Assembly (NCBI GenBank): GCA_013350335.1
Contig: CM023539.1
Span: 38,426,631-38,490,630 of the forward strand
Length of the DNA: 64,000 nt
Source: Chimonanthus salicifolius
Taxonomy: Eukaryota; Streptophyta; Magnoliopsida; Laurales; Calycanthaceae
Reading direction: 5' to 3'
The position numbers were made by a program, and so were the translations under genes. The notes beneath the pieces are model-generated. The model was given only the letters and a program-made list of their open reading frames with translations. It searched no databases and was not told the DNA's origin. Positions 46,103-58,400 of the stretch are shown piece by piece. How positions within the stretch are numbered: position 1 is the first letter of the stretch; every line of letters begins with the position of its first letter.

Positions 46103-46432
46103 TGTAACGACCCGACCCATATACAGGGCTTAGGGCTCAAATTCAGCAAGAAATTGTTCGCTCTGGGCCTCGGACACAGCGAGCCCGCACGATTTTACAT
46201 TTGGGCCCGGGCCCACTTGGCCTGGCCCAAAACGCATCTCTTTGGTAACAACGTCACACAGATAAGAATTTGTCCTCTCTAGGGGCCACCCTCAAGGTTT
46301 TGTCTCGGGGCACACAGCTCACCCGAGCGCGTCTCGCTAGTTAATGGGCTTGGCCCACTTATAAATTCTCCTCTCTCTCCCTTCCTAACCGATGTGGGAC
46401 TCTTCCCACATCAGCTAGGCAGGGGTTCCACA
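46103..46432 (-). repeat. TRIM LTR, 5' copy (right)
   Basis: Partner of 45657-45986. In minus orientation it precedes the primer-binding site. Confidence 0.92.
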
Positions 46433-46437
46433 AAAAC

Positions 46438-47500
46438 TGTGATGTAACTCAAAAATCTATTGTCAAATCCAGAGGTCGTTTTCAAATGACAATGCTTAAA
46501 GTACAATTTATTTTTAAAATGAACTTTTAATTTTGAAAATATCCAACACTGAGTTCAAGAAACTTCTCATTGTTTTAAATAAAAGAAATTTTAGATAGAA
46601 TAAATATATAATTTCTTAAGATGTTATTTTCAGTAAAGTTTTAAATTTAAAAAAGTATCATTTTTACCAAATTACTTAAATTCATTAAATGATCAAAGCA
46701 CGGCATGTGTTAAACTTGTTTCTATTGTAATAACATAAAAGCAAGCAGCTAGGATTTTTTTTCTAATACAAAGAAATAATGAGAAGCAAGGGTAGTTAAA
46801 TAATTCAAAAAATATGTAATTAGTATTTCATAAATTATAAAAAATTGTTCATAAATGATGCGGACATCAAACTCAATGAGTTTGACGATGACATGATCGA
46901 GACCCGATCGGGCAAGATCAATGAATTAGCTCTCCAAATTTATGCCCAAAGTGATGGAGGGCAAGCAGGAACCCAGACATAACCCATTGGACCCAATTGT
47001 ACTCGAATATGGGCCTATTTGTATCAATTTAGATTTGGACCCGTTTAGGCATTTTTTGTGCCTCACAACCCAACTAACTGCAACCCATTTTTTGTCTTAG
47101 TGGGTCCACTTCAACAACTGAGTCATCACTATGTGGACCCAACGCAGAGCGCCAACATGGCAAAAGAACCCAATCAATTGTGAGTCAAATGACTCGGGCC
47201 GACAACCCAACCAACAATGAAGAAGAAAGAAACAAAGATGTGCTTCTCAAACCAAGGAAGATGAAGAGCATGAAAGAAAAAAAACAAAGAACAGGGATCC
47301 CTTATGTTGGGATTGGGCGAGAGAGAACAAACAACCCGCGCAAAGATGGACTCGGTGAGTGGAGAGAGACATGAAGGAAACCGAGCGAGAACGAAGGAAA
47401 TGGAAGGCAAGGACGGCTGCGTTTCTAGGTGAAAACCCAATAGGGAAGAGTTCAATACATAGAAACAAAGAAAAAGGGGAAAAAATAAAAATAGAACTTG
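46438..47500. other. No gene seen; dispersed repeat echo of 12945-13035
   Basis: 46893-46965 (ATGATCGAGACCCGATC to GTGATGGAGGGCAAG) is similar to 12948-13028. Both are followed by a purine-rich tract, so both may be leader fragments of one LTR-element family. No coding frame is supported. Confidence 0.4.
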
Positions 47501-47778
47501 GGTATTACAGTGACTCGACCCGGTATAGCGGATAGAGTTAGTCAGAAATTGACAATGCATATGCTAGTGTTTTATTTTATTTAAAATTATTTGGAAAACA
47601 CACACTTCAAACATAAGAATTGAACAATAGACCCAAGTGCACATACATTCTCCTCAATTAGAAATTTATAAAATTTATCCCCCTTCGAATTAAAAATCAA
47701 GTGATTTATTTAACTAGTCTTCCTTTTATTAAACTCAAATAATAAATTAAAAAAATGATTTATGTAAATAAATAATTA

Positions 47779-50700
47779 TGTAATGCCCCGACCCGGAGGT
47801 GGGCCGAAACGCTATTAATTTTTTTTTTATAATCCTTAATAACTCCTAACTGGGTTGGATCAATAGTTCGGCCCACAAATAAATGTCACACATGTTATTT
47901 ACATGTGGACTCAAATATGTATCATATGTCTACTCGTTTACAAGCACATATCATACAAAAGAGTTACTAACAGTAACATGGTGGTTCATACATGATTAAA
48001 ATATAATAAGTATCACATGAGGTATTTTATACAAATTATGGTTCAAAAGCACCAACAATCAAAATAGAATGTAATTCCCATATGTGGGAATCACAAGCAA
48101 CCGCAACAACTTTATTCATGCTAATTTTGAAATAGAGGTTCTTCCTCCTCGGGCACATCTCCTGAAATGTGTGTGGTGTAAGCTAACCAGCCCACTGAAG
48201 AGAACATAACAATACAGTGTAATAAATATCAGGTTAGATAAATCATTCATCATCATCATAATTGGTCTATCATGCCAATATATTAAGTCATCTGTATTAC
48301 TACCGATATCCACCGTAACACCTAAGTACAATACTGACTATAAGAGCATTAAGTCCTGACACGGTCAAAATGCAGAATCTTGCAAGAACATCTCCGACAC
48401 ACCTGTGCCGGTACTGAAACACCTGTGCCGGTATTGAAACACCTGAGCCAATAACTGACACACCTGGGCCAGTATATGCAAATCAACACAACTGGGCAGG
48501 TAATCGACACACTTGGGCCGATAATAGTTCAGTAGTTAAGGGTACGTGGAGAGAGTATCATTATCATCATAATGCTCAAATTCATTTCATCATCGATAAT
48601 CATGATATACGATAAACATCGTTAGTATCAATAAGCACATTTTATAATAGTGCATCATATCTAGGTATATAATTGGGTTCATTAAGTCTGATCCTTAAAA
48701 CCACTCATTGTACTAGGTCTTCTTAATTTGATTTACTCCTACTACAATGTTAGGTCTCCTCACCGAAAATGTGGGGATCGTAGTATCTATTAAATACACA
48801 AATAGAAATACAATGAATCATATAGTCACACAAAATACACAAATATATACAATACAACATACATTCATAGGATTTCAAATCCTTCTGTCCTATTTTCTGG
48901 AAAAACTCCAACGGAAATGGATATGAGTCTCCTAAATGCGTTACTATCCATTCTTTTTAATTACAATAATCTATCAATATAATAAGGTGCTAAGGCCACT
49001 ACACATATTGTCATCTGGAAATGACCATGTAGACATATTGAGTTAGGCCTAAAGATATAAGATGCTTAGACCACTACTCATAATTGAGTTAGGCTAGAGA
49101 TATAGGATGCTCAGGCCACTACTCGTATAATGAGTTAGGCCTAAAGATCACTCAGTGTTCACTGAGCAGCGAAGTTAATCGCTCAGCTATTGATAACTAC
49201 CAGGCTGCGTTTCCGTTGCGCAACAAATAAAGAGTATCGGCCTAGAAGTGAATACATAATATATGTATACATAATAATACAAACGAAAGGGTTAGTATCA
49301 TTTTTAATTAACAATCTGATATAAAACATCACATAAAAAATGTAGGGTCTAAACCTAAATGAAATCCTTAATTTAGGCTAAATTTCAAAAACCAATTCTG
49401 GATTCCTCGGAACTTGCCTTGGAACCAGGTATTGTGACTTCGGAACTTTCGAGCCATTACCTACACTCTGGGCTTTTACATAACCTTCGGAACCTGGGGT
49501 TCAGTCTTTTGAAACTTCCGAAGTTCAGGTCTAGGAATGTCCAGGCCTGCTTTCGAACAGAAAAACAGAAAAACCAGAAATCATGAGTCTCAGTCTGCCT
49601 CGGGACCTGCTGAGGTCTTCTCGGAACTTCCGAGAAGTTTAGAACGTCTGAGAGGGTCTCGGAACGTCTTTTCTATCTCGTTGAGGCAGACAATACAACA
49701 GTTGGCCTCTGCTCCTTCGGATCCCCGAAATGAAGTTTGGAACTTCCGAGAATCGTCTTCTTCCTCTGTCACCTACAACAGTCCAGTGACGAGAGGGACA
49801 AAGTAAAATACGAATCCAGAAATAGTGGGTTTTCTGAATTCGTTTTTCACATCCTTCTGGTTAGATGAGTTCTACATTAAGTCCTTTTCACTTTAGAAAT
49901 TAATTGGACAGTAAATACTGATTGAAAACATCAGATCTTAAGAGGAAAACCAGTAAAACACATGAAAATCCATGTTTTCCACTAAACTTCAAATGTTATT
50001 TTAAGACTCAAAACTTAACCAAATTAACTTCTGTTTGATCCTAAACTTGATAGAACTTCAAAATAAACACAATGGTTACCTTCACTTATGAATTAGGGTT
50101 GAAATTCAGCAACTGGAAAAAACTTCCACTTCAAACCAATGGTAAAAACTTAGTGAAGAAGAAGCAAGAAAACAAAGAGAAAGAGAAGAGACTTCAGCAA
50201 TGGTTTTGAACTAGGATTACAAAGTTTATATAGAGGTTGGGGAGTAGATCTATAGCTTTGCCACTGGTGGGAAATCCTACCACGTCGTTCTGCAAGCTAC
50301 GGCGATAGCTTGCATGATTCGACTTCTGCATAGTAGCTTCCGTTCTGCTACGTAGGTGTTTGAAGTTTGGATAATTGCAGTTTAGTCCTCTTAAACTTAT
50401 TTGCATTTAAGCCCAGTTTCATTTATTTTTAATATTAATCCAAAATGTTTGGTTTTAAGAACTCTACATATTATAAAATTTTGGGGAATTATAATTTATT
50501 AAAATAAATTGATTTAAACAAAATACCCTTTTAATACCATTCTTTTAATTTAAATTATATTTATTTAAAGGGTTTAAACCTTTATTTTCAAAATCTGAAA
50601 ATATAAAACAATGAATTAAAACATAATTTAATAACACACATTTTCTTAGAACATTGTCACTTCTAAAATTGCTAAAAATAATTATTTCTTAACTATTGGG

Positions 50701-51033
50701 TCTTTTCGGGTATTTTTTAATAACATTTTCTGAAATTAAAAATATAATAAAAATTCTTATAAATTTCAGAATTTAAATCCTTAATAAAGATATCAATATC
50801 ACTCAATCAGTAATCAAATAATTATTTAATAATAACATAACACTATTTATGGTAAATTACCATTTTGCCATTCAAACTTAAATGAGTTGGATCAGCGAGC
50901 TATCGAGCTCTGATTGGGGCAATTCTAGACTTTCCACAAAGTCCTAATTGTAATCTTGATGATTAACAGGTCAAAGCATGATTTATTAGAATAAACCATA
51001 TTAATTAAGCTAAATTCGAGTCATGGTATTACA
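47779..51033 (-). mobile_element. Solo LTR A (3.26 kb), related to LTR B in inverse orientation
   Basis: In minus orientation it starts TGTAATACCATGACTCGAAT and ends CGGGGCATTACA. Flanks AATTA (47774-47778) and AGTTA (51034-51038) form a near-perfect 5-bp duplication. Its reverse complement aligns end to end with 55499-58859. It has a TATA-like CTATATAAAC (minus) near 50230 followed by a CT-rich start, as in an LTR promoter. There is no internal domain, primer site or pol, so it is a solo LTR of a long-LTR Ty3-type family. Confidence 0.75.
48395..48530 (-). repeat. Tandem CACCTG(G/T)GCC units in LTR A
   Basis: Five to six imperfect units of about 20-27 bp containing ACACCTGTGCCGGTA or ACACCTGGGCCAGTA. 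The equivalent array in LTR B is at about 58100-58200. Confidence 0.7.
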
Positions 51034-54000
51034 AGTTAAACTAACTTGGATCGATAATTAAGTTCCAATTTTAATTAACTTGAATAAAATTGACGATTGA
51101 TAAATTAATCAAAAGAGAAATAATGAAGAAGTGAAAAGAGAAAAAAAGAAAAAAAAAAAAGTAGAAACCCAGACCACACCATTCGTGAACCCATTCACGG
51201 CAAAATACTCCCTTTTATTTTCCTTAACACCCCACATGACCCCTTCGACACTTATTTCCCCAAAATCCCTAATTCACGATGGAAACCCAAGGTTACACCG
51301 CCGCACCTAACACGATGTTTCCCCCAAATTTGATCTCTCTCCTTCTTTCCCTCCCCCAAATGGAAACAATCCCTAAGCTCGCGATGAAAGTTCCTAGAAA
51401 TCCCCCTCTTGGCCCCTTTCCTTTCCTAATACGACTATGAATCGATTAAGACCGACCCTCCCGATCCTTCCTTATTCGTCTCTCTGCCTATAACTACCCT
51501 ATGCCCTTCCGATTTTGGGCACCACCTCTGATTGCAAATCTCTCTTGCTCATCTTTTCCTTCTTTCGCTGTTGCTCATGTCTTCTAGCGGCATCTCCACT
51601 CAGATTTCAGCCATAGTTGCTCCTCAAAATTGTGACCCGAGCCGTCAATAATCATGTACCTCTCATCTTATCTATTTTTTTAAAATATATCAGCCCAACC
51701 TTGTTTCAAACCCAAGACCACCGTGCCCACCCTTTTTACTTCAAACCGCCAGTCCTTGCTTAGTCTAATAAAGTGACATTCTTTTTCCTTCGTTCTAGTC
51801 CACCAGATTAAATGGGCTTTTAAGTTACTTCTTTATTTAAAACTATATGTATACTCTTCGGTTATGATTTCAAACCTTTCGCTGCAATCGTTTGCTCTAC
51901 AGTTTTCATATTTTCCTTCACTAACTTATTTGAGAAAATAGAACAATGTTTCCTTCATTATTTGCAAAACTATCTTATACATCTGAGTGCGAATTTTGGG
52001 AAAAACTCATAGTTATGTTTTCAAGTACTTTGATGTAAATTTACTATTATTATTACTCTTTCTATCAGATAAGTATAATGTTTATTTTGTTCATTCAATG
52101 AGTATTTCAACCTATGAAATCAATTTATTGAGATCGTATAAGTAGTTTTCACCATTTTTATTTACTTTGTTCACATCAACAAATCTGTTTTTTTTTCCCT
52201 TTAAAGGATATTATACTCTTCTTCTATTTACTAGTTAAGGAAATAAACTCTTGATTTCTCTTTTTGATTATTTTTATCTTCCTTCCTTCTTCTATTTAAA
52301 TACTATGAATGTTTCTACCGGGCTTCCAATCGAGTTTTCGTGCGTGGACTTTTGGGAATTTGTGATAATATTTTAAATGCATAATGATATATAGATATAT
52401 TCATATATCAAGAGAAACCGGCCCATACCATTGATTTAGCTGGCCGATAGTAGGGACTGATTTCAGTCTTTAAAACTGTTGATGTAAGGACTGTTTGGGG
52501 CTAGAACTTCACTCATACCTGGTCAATAAAACATGTCCTCATTCTGCTCAAACTCGATCCTTAAACCAGCCTTGTTAATGTCCAACTTGGATCTATAGAT
52601 ATAAAACCCATCTTGTACCTAGCCTCTTAAACTTTAGTTTTCAGCATCCATAGGTGAGAACAATACACATCACCCATGTTTAATAATCCTCATACACTTA
52701 TCTAGTCCATGTTATTTAGAGGTATTTGTTAGAAGAAATATTAATAGTACTTGGAATCTTTAAAATATATTCGTAGTCAACTTTGGTATTCGAGACTAAT
52801 TATCACTTGGAAGCTATGTGGACTTCTCATTCGCACTACATAACTTCTAGGTGAGGGAAATAATTCACTACATACTTTTTGGATATGATTCCTTATATTA
52901 TGTGTTAAGGCAATGAAAATGTTGCGTTGTATTGTGTATTTAGAATATAATTGTTGGATCTAGAAATAGACTGGGTGTGTGTTAATAATTGTGGTAATCT
53001 GGTGATCACTCACAGTAGTGTAAGGGAGATTTTGGCTAAAAATTTTATGGGCCATGAGGAGACTCAGTCCGCCCGGATTGTGTAATCTAACCATTAACAT
53101 TGTTGAAAGATCTAATAATCTATATTCGAAGATTGATGATTGTTTGGATGGTATCATGGAATTAGTAATCTTGTTTTGACATGTTTTAAATGATGGTTTA
53201 TTTAAAGAGTATCAATCTAGTTGTTATTCTAATGATATGATGCTGGAGTATTACTTTATTTATTTCAAGTTATATGTCTGCTATGGCAAAAGAGATATTG
53301 GCTATAATGTTATAAATTATTTAGAATGAGATTCATAATTCTATAAGCATATTATAAATAATTGAGCATGTTTATTGGCATTGAACATGGCATTGAACAT
53401 GGCATTCTCATATTCATAACATTGTGTATGAGAGTGTGATCCATGATTGTCACGAACACCACGATAGTGGTAGTTTTGTTAAACTCATCTTTAGGTGGGA
53501 AGACTACTACGGTGGTAGAGATGTGTTATCCGCAACAAGTCTTGAAGACGGTTAATTAGTGGTGGGCTGTGTTATCCCCACTTTAGGTGGGAAGGCCACT
53601 ACGGCGGTGTTGTGTTATCCTCGATTCTTCGGGAAGACCACCAAATCTCAGTAGTTGTAGATGATGGGTTGGAATATGGCATTTTGCATTGAGCATTGCA
53701 TTCTTACATAAGGCATGAGCAGGAAATAAATCGTTATATAAGCTTGTTTGAAATATTGCGTGAGAATGTAAAGTATCATATTCTATGTATGTGTTGTTGT
53801 TTTTTTACTAGGTATGGAGCTCATCCCTTATATTTCAGACAATCCCTTGAACTTGGGCTTGTATGATGACCAAAACTGGGCTTAGAAGACGATGAGTCGT
53901 TGGAGGATACGTAAAACGGCATAGCTTATTGAAGGATTTAATACTTAGATTATAAATTTGATTTTTATTAGATTTTAGAGTTTTTGAGGAATTTGTTTAT

Positions 54001-54342
54001 TTGCTTTGTTGCGACTTGGATGATAAATTCAAGTATTGAGTGAATTTGAGGACGATATTATTTGACTGGTTTGAGAATGTGAGTAAATTGGTGAGTTTGA
54101 AACATTTATGAGATGGAATAATTTATCTCTCTAGTTATGTGAAATGATGAATGGAAATGTTATTTTACTTATTTGATTGTGGGAATGAATAATTTGATGG
54201 CTTGTAAGTATTTATGTCTTCCATTTGAGGGAAAAAAAGATAGCCACAGATTTATGATGTAAGACCCGTCTAGATGAACAAGTTATTTGAAATTATGCAG
54301 TCAGATCACGCCCATTTAGATGTTGTAAGGCGGTGTGTGACA

Positions 54343-54579
54343 GGTACAACTTGGGTTGAGCATAACATGCATTGGATCGGCCCAAAACGAGAAAAATTAA
54401 ATAAACTCGGCCAATTTGACCAACACCTTAGTTCAATTCAAGCTCAACAAAATAGGACTCAATTTAAATCCAACCAATCATGGGCCTTGCATTTTAAGGG
54501 CCTAATTCGACCTAAAAGCCCAAATTTAAACTTAAGTTTGATTTTAATATGAGGTTCTACTATATATAATTGTACTTTT
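54343..54579. other. Spacer between LTR-like region and SINE
   Basis: No gene or repeat recognised. Confidence 0.4.
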
Positions 54580-54723
54580 GTTTTTTATTACGTGTGAGAA
54601 ACCTGCAGGATACCCAGCGTAAAACCCCCACGGGTGGTCCCCTACCCCTAAGGCACACCAAGGCCATCGGGGCTCAAACCCGTGAACTCCCGCTTCCTAA
54701 GATGGGAGGTAAACAACTGAGGC
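54580..54723 (-). mobile_element. SINE with 12-bp target-site duplication
   Basis: Minus-strand text has GAAGCGGGAGTTCACGGGTT followed by TGAGCCCCG, a B-box-like segment, and ends in an A-rich tail (T-run on the plus strand at 54580). AATTGTACTTTT flanks both sides at 54568-54579 and 54724-54735. The A-box is weak. Confidence 0.7.
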
Positions 54724-54735
54724 AATTGTACTTTT

Positions 54736-55134
54736 TTTGTCATGTATTTATCTTAGACAATCTGACGCAATATTTTTATTAAAGTCCTAATCTTTAATCT
54801 GAATTGGAATAATTTAAAATTCCAACCATCCAACTTTAAACTCAATCTCTATTATAAGTTAGACCCAAATGAACCACTATCTATCAACTTATTCGAAATA
54901 GGCTTACTTTTAGACAAGTTTTTGCCATATCTGAAAATGACCCATAGGCAATACTAGGATAATAACTGGAAAGAATGAACAAGGAAAAAGTTAAATGGAG
55001 AAGATGCTCAAAAGGGCTTGTTTGGGCCATAATTTATTTTTAAGGACTAAGTCTGATTTAAAACAATTGGAACTCACTTGGGCTCAACATAAGTTTGAAT
55101 TTTATAATTGTAAATTAAGCCCTACATTAAATTG
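54736..55134. other. AT-rich sequence, no gene seen
   Basis: No recognisable frame or element. Confidence 0.4.
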
Positions 55135-55142
55135 ACTCAGGG

Positions 55143-55420
55143 GCGGGGGTCGAAAATTCGGCCGAGATCTTTCTATCTTTTCAAAATTTTTTTTTGGGAA
55201 ATCTCGATGACTTTTTTTTTGAAAAAATTCATTTAAAAAAAATAAAAAAGTCAAATTTTTATTAAATAAAAAATAAATATCGCCGAGGCCCACAACCAAT
55301 ATTCATTTTCTTTTCTTTTCTTTTTTTTAAAAAAAGAGAAATCGACCGAGATCTCGGCCATATCGGCTGATTTTTTTCCTCTGACCGATACGATACATAT
55401 CGGTCGAGATTTAAACCCCT
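55143..55420. mobile_element. Short hAT MITE related to the element at 10980
   Basis: Starts GCGGGGGTCGAAAATTCGGCCGAG and ends, on the opposite strand, AGGGGTTTAAATCTCGACCG. The centre contains GAGATCTCGGCCATATCGGC, matching the CGGCCGAT theme of 10980-12401. Flanks ACTCAGGG (55135-55142) and GCTCAGGG (55421-55428) agree at seven of eight positions. Confidence 0.6.
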
Positions 55421-55498
55421 GCTCAGGGCCCAACCAGACCTGCTAGACTTTCACCCTTACTTGTAAGTTGTAACTGTGGTGAAACTCTAATGGATTAG

Positions 55499-58400
55499 TG
55501 TAATACTCTGACTCGAATTAGGCTTAATTAATATGATTTATTTTAATAAATCATGTTTTGACCTCTTAATCATGTGGATTACGGTGAAGATTTGTGAAAA
55601 ATCTAGGATTGGCCCAATCGGAGCTCGGGAGCTCGTTGATCCAACTCATTTAAATTTAAAGGCGCAAAATGGTAATTTACCTTTAACAGTATATTTTATT
55701 GTTTTAATAATTGTTTGATTATTATTTGAGTGATATTGATTTCGTTATTAGGGATTTAAATTATGAAATTTATAAATATGTTTATTATATTCTTAATTTC
55801 AGAAAATATTATTAAAATTTTTTGAAAGGATCCCGAAAATCAGGAAAATAATTATTTTAGGCAATTTTAGAAATGAGAAAATTCTAAGAAAACATGTGTT
55901 GTTAAATCATGTTTCAATACATTGATTTATGTTTTCAGATTTTGAAAATAAAGGCTTTAAGCCCTTTAAATAAATATAAATTTGAATTAAGGGAACAATA
56001 AATAAATATGATTTTTGTTTAAATTAATTAATTTTGATGAAATCTAATGCTCCAAAATTTTATAGTATTTTTAGATTTTAAAACCCAACATTTTGGTTAA
56101 GATGGATTAAAATAATTAATCCTTTAATAGTTAAATATTGAAAATTTAATGAAGGAGGGTTAAATTGCAAATAAGTTTTAGAGGACCAAATTGTAAAATT
56201 TTATAATTCTTAATCCCCTGCGTAGCAGGTGATGCAGCTAAGCTGCTACGTAAGGGTCGACTCATGCAAGCCACCATTGTAGCTTACAGAGCATCGTGGA
56301 TGAATTTCCAGCCAATAGCAAGCCTACTAGTCTACCCTCCCTGAGTCTATTTAAACCCTACAATCCCAGTTCAAAACCATTGTGCAAATCTCTTCTCTTT
56401 TCTCTCTGTTTTCCTACTGAGTTTTTCACCGTTAGCTTAAGTGGAAGATTTTTCCAATTACTGAATTTCAACCCATGAATAAACGCGAAGGTAACCATTG
56501 TCTTTATTTTTAAATTCTAATCATTTTAGAACCAAATAGAAGTCAATTTGGTTAAGATTTGAATCATAAAATCAGATTTGAAGTTTAGTGGAAAACATGG
56601 ATTTTCATGTGTCTTACTGGTTTTTCTTTTTGAATCTGATGTTTCTAATTAGTTTAATCGGTCCAATTGATTTTGAAAGTGAAGGGGACTCACTAAAGAG
56701 TCCATCTGACCAGAAGAATGTGAAAAACGAATTCAGAAAGTCCACTGTTTCTGGATTCGTATTTTACACAGCCTCTGTCGTCACTAATCTGTTGCAGGTT
56801 ACAGAGGAATAAGACAACTCCCGGAAGTTCCGAGAATCGGCCTTCGGAAGATCCGAAAGTAACACTTGGGAAATTCTGAACTTCAGTTCAGGGTTCCAAA
56901 GGAGCAGAGGCTAACTGTTGAAGTCTTTGCCTCAGCGGGTCAGACATGATGTTCTGAGTCCCTTTCGCACTTTCCAAACCACTCGGAAGTTCTGAGCAGA
57001 CCTCGGTAGGTTCCAAGGCAGACCAAGACTCATGATTTTTGAAATTTTCTGTTTTCTGTTCTGTAGTAGGCTCGGAAGTTCCGAGACTTGAACTTCGGAA
57101 GTTCCGAAGGACAAAATCCAAGTTCCGAAGATTTTGTAAAGACTCAGATTTTAGGCAGTGGCTCGGATGTTCTGAAGCCACAGTACCTAGTTCTGAGGCA
57201 TGTTCCGAGGAACCCATAACAAGTTTTGAAACTTAGTCTAAGTTAGGATTCCATGTTAAATTTAGATCCTATATTTTAATGTGATGTTTAATGTTAATTT
57301 AATAATTAAAAATTATTCTAACCCCTTTCATTGGTATTATTATGTAAACTTATATTATGTATTCACTTCTAGGCAGATACTCTCTATCTTTGGCGCAACG
57401 AAAATACAGCCCGGTAGCTATCAATAGTTGTGCGATTAACTTCGCCGCTAAGTAGAAAATAAGGGTTTGGGCACTGAGTGATCTCTAGTCCTAACTTGTT
57501 ATACGAGTAGTGGACTGAGCATCCTATATCTCTAGGCCTAACTCAATATATGAGTAGTGACTTGAGCATATTATATCTTTAAGCTTAACTCAATATATCT
57601 CTATGGTCATTTCCAGGCGGTAACACGTGTAGTGGCCTGAGCACATTATTATATTGCTGATTATTGTAATTTTAAAATAGATAATAACCCAAGGAGACTC
57701 AGATCCATTTCTCTTGAACTTTTTATGGAAAATAGGATAGAAGGACTTCAAATACTATGAATATGTGTTGTATTGTATCTGTATATATTGATTAATTATT
57801 AATTATATAATTCATTTGTATCTTTGTTTACGTGTTTAACAGATACTTCAATACCCCACACTTTCAGTGAGGAGACTTAACATTGCAGTAGGAGTAAATC
57901 AGGTTAAGATAATCTACTGCAATGAGTGGTTTCAAGAATCAGAATTAATGAACTCACTTATAAGCCTAGACATGATGCACTATTGTGAAAAGTGTTTATT
58001 GATACTAACGATGTTTATCGTTTATTGTGATTATGATGATGAAATGCTTATGAGCTATGATGATATGAATACTGCTTCCACGTACCCTTAACTACTGAAC
58101 TATTATCGGCCCAGGTATGTCGATTATCGGTATAGGTTTGTCAATTTGCGTCTACTGGCCCAGGTGTGTTAGTACCGGCCCAAGTGTATCGGAGATACAC
58201 TTGTAAAATTCTGCATTTTGACCGTCTCGAGACTTAATGCTTATAGTCAATGTAGTATCTGGGTGTTACGTTGGATATCAGCAGTAATAGAAATGATATG
58301 ATATGTTGGCATGATAAATCAATTATGACGAGGATATTAATTTGTCTAACTTGATATCTATTACACTACATTGTTATGTTCTTTTCACTGGGTTGGTTAG

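Larger units (their letters stand above)
45657..46432 (-). mobile_element. TRIM (miniature LTR retrotransposon), 776 bp, intact
   Basis: Two 330-bp direct LTRs, 45657-45986 and 46103-46432, both TGTAACGACCCGACC...GGTTCCACA on the plus strand, differing at about fourteen sites by eye. The 116-bp interior has GGCTCTGATACCA at 46088-46100, which is the methionine-initiator primer site TGGTATCAGAGCC on the minus strand, next to the right LTR. The opposite end has the polypurine-like AGTGGGGGTGAG on that strand. The 5-bp target duplication AAAAC lies at 45652-45656 and 46433-46437. No coding capacity, as expected for TRIMs. Confidence 0.95.
47505..54342. mobile_element. Older LTR-like region interrupted by solo LTR A (boundaries approximate)
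   Basis: The left edge reads TATTACAGTGACTCGACCCG and the right edge ends GGCGGTGTGTGACA, which form worn TGT.ACA-type ends. 51200-51650 is CT-rich and leader-like. 53440-53700 has repeats of TTAGGTGGGAAGACTACTAC and GTGTTATCC, and ATGGAGCTCATCCC at 53815 is typical of Ty3-type LTR R/U5 regions. No pol is seen. No matching target duplication was found, so this is inferred from layout. Confidence 0.35.

Noticed and set aside
45657..46432. Cassandra-type element with 5S rRNA promoter in the LTR
   Set aside because: No 5S internal-promoter text is visible in the 330-bp LTR, so it is a plain TRIM.
47174..47560. 128-codon minus frame near 47.2-47.5 kb
   Set aside because: Antisense of a purine-rich tract; Phe/Leu/Ser bias and no domain.
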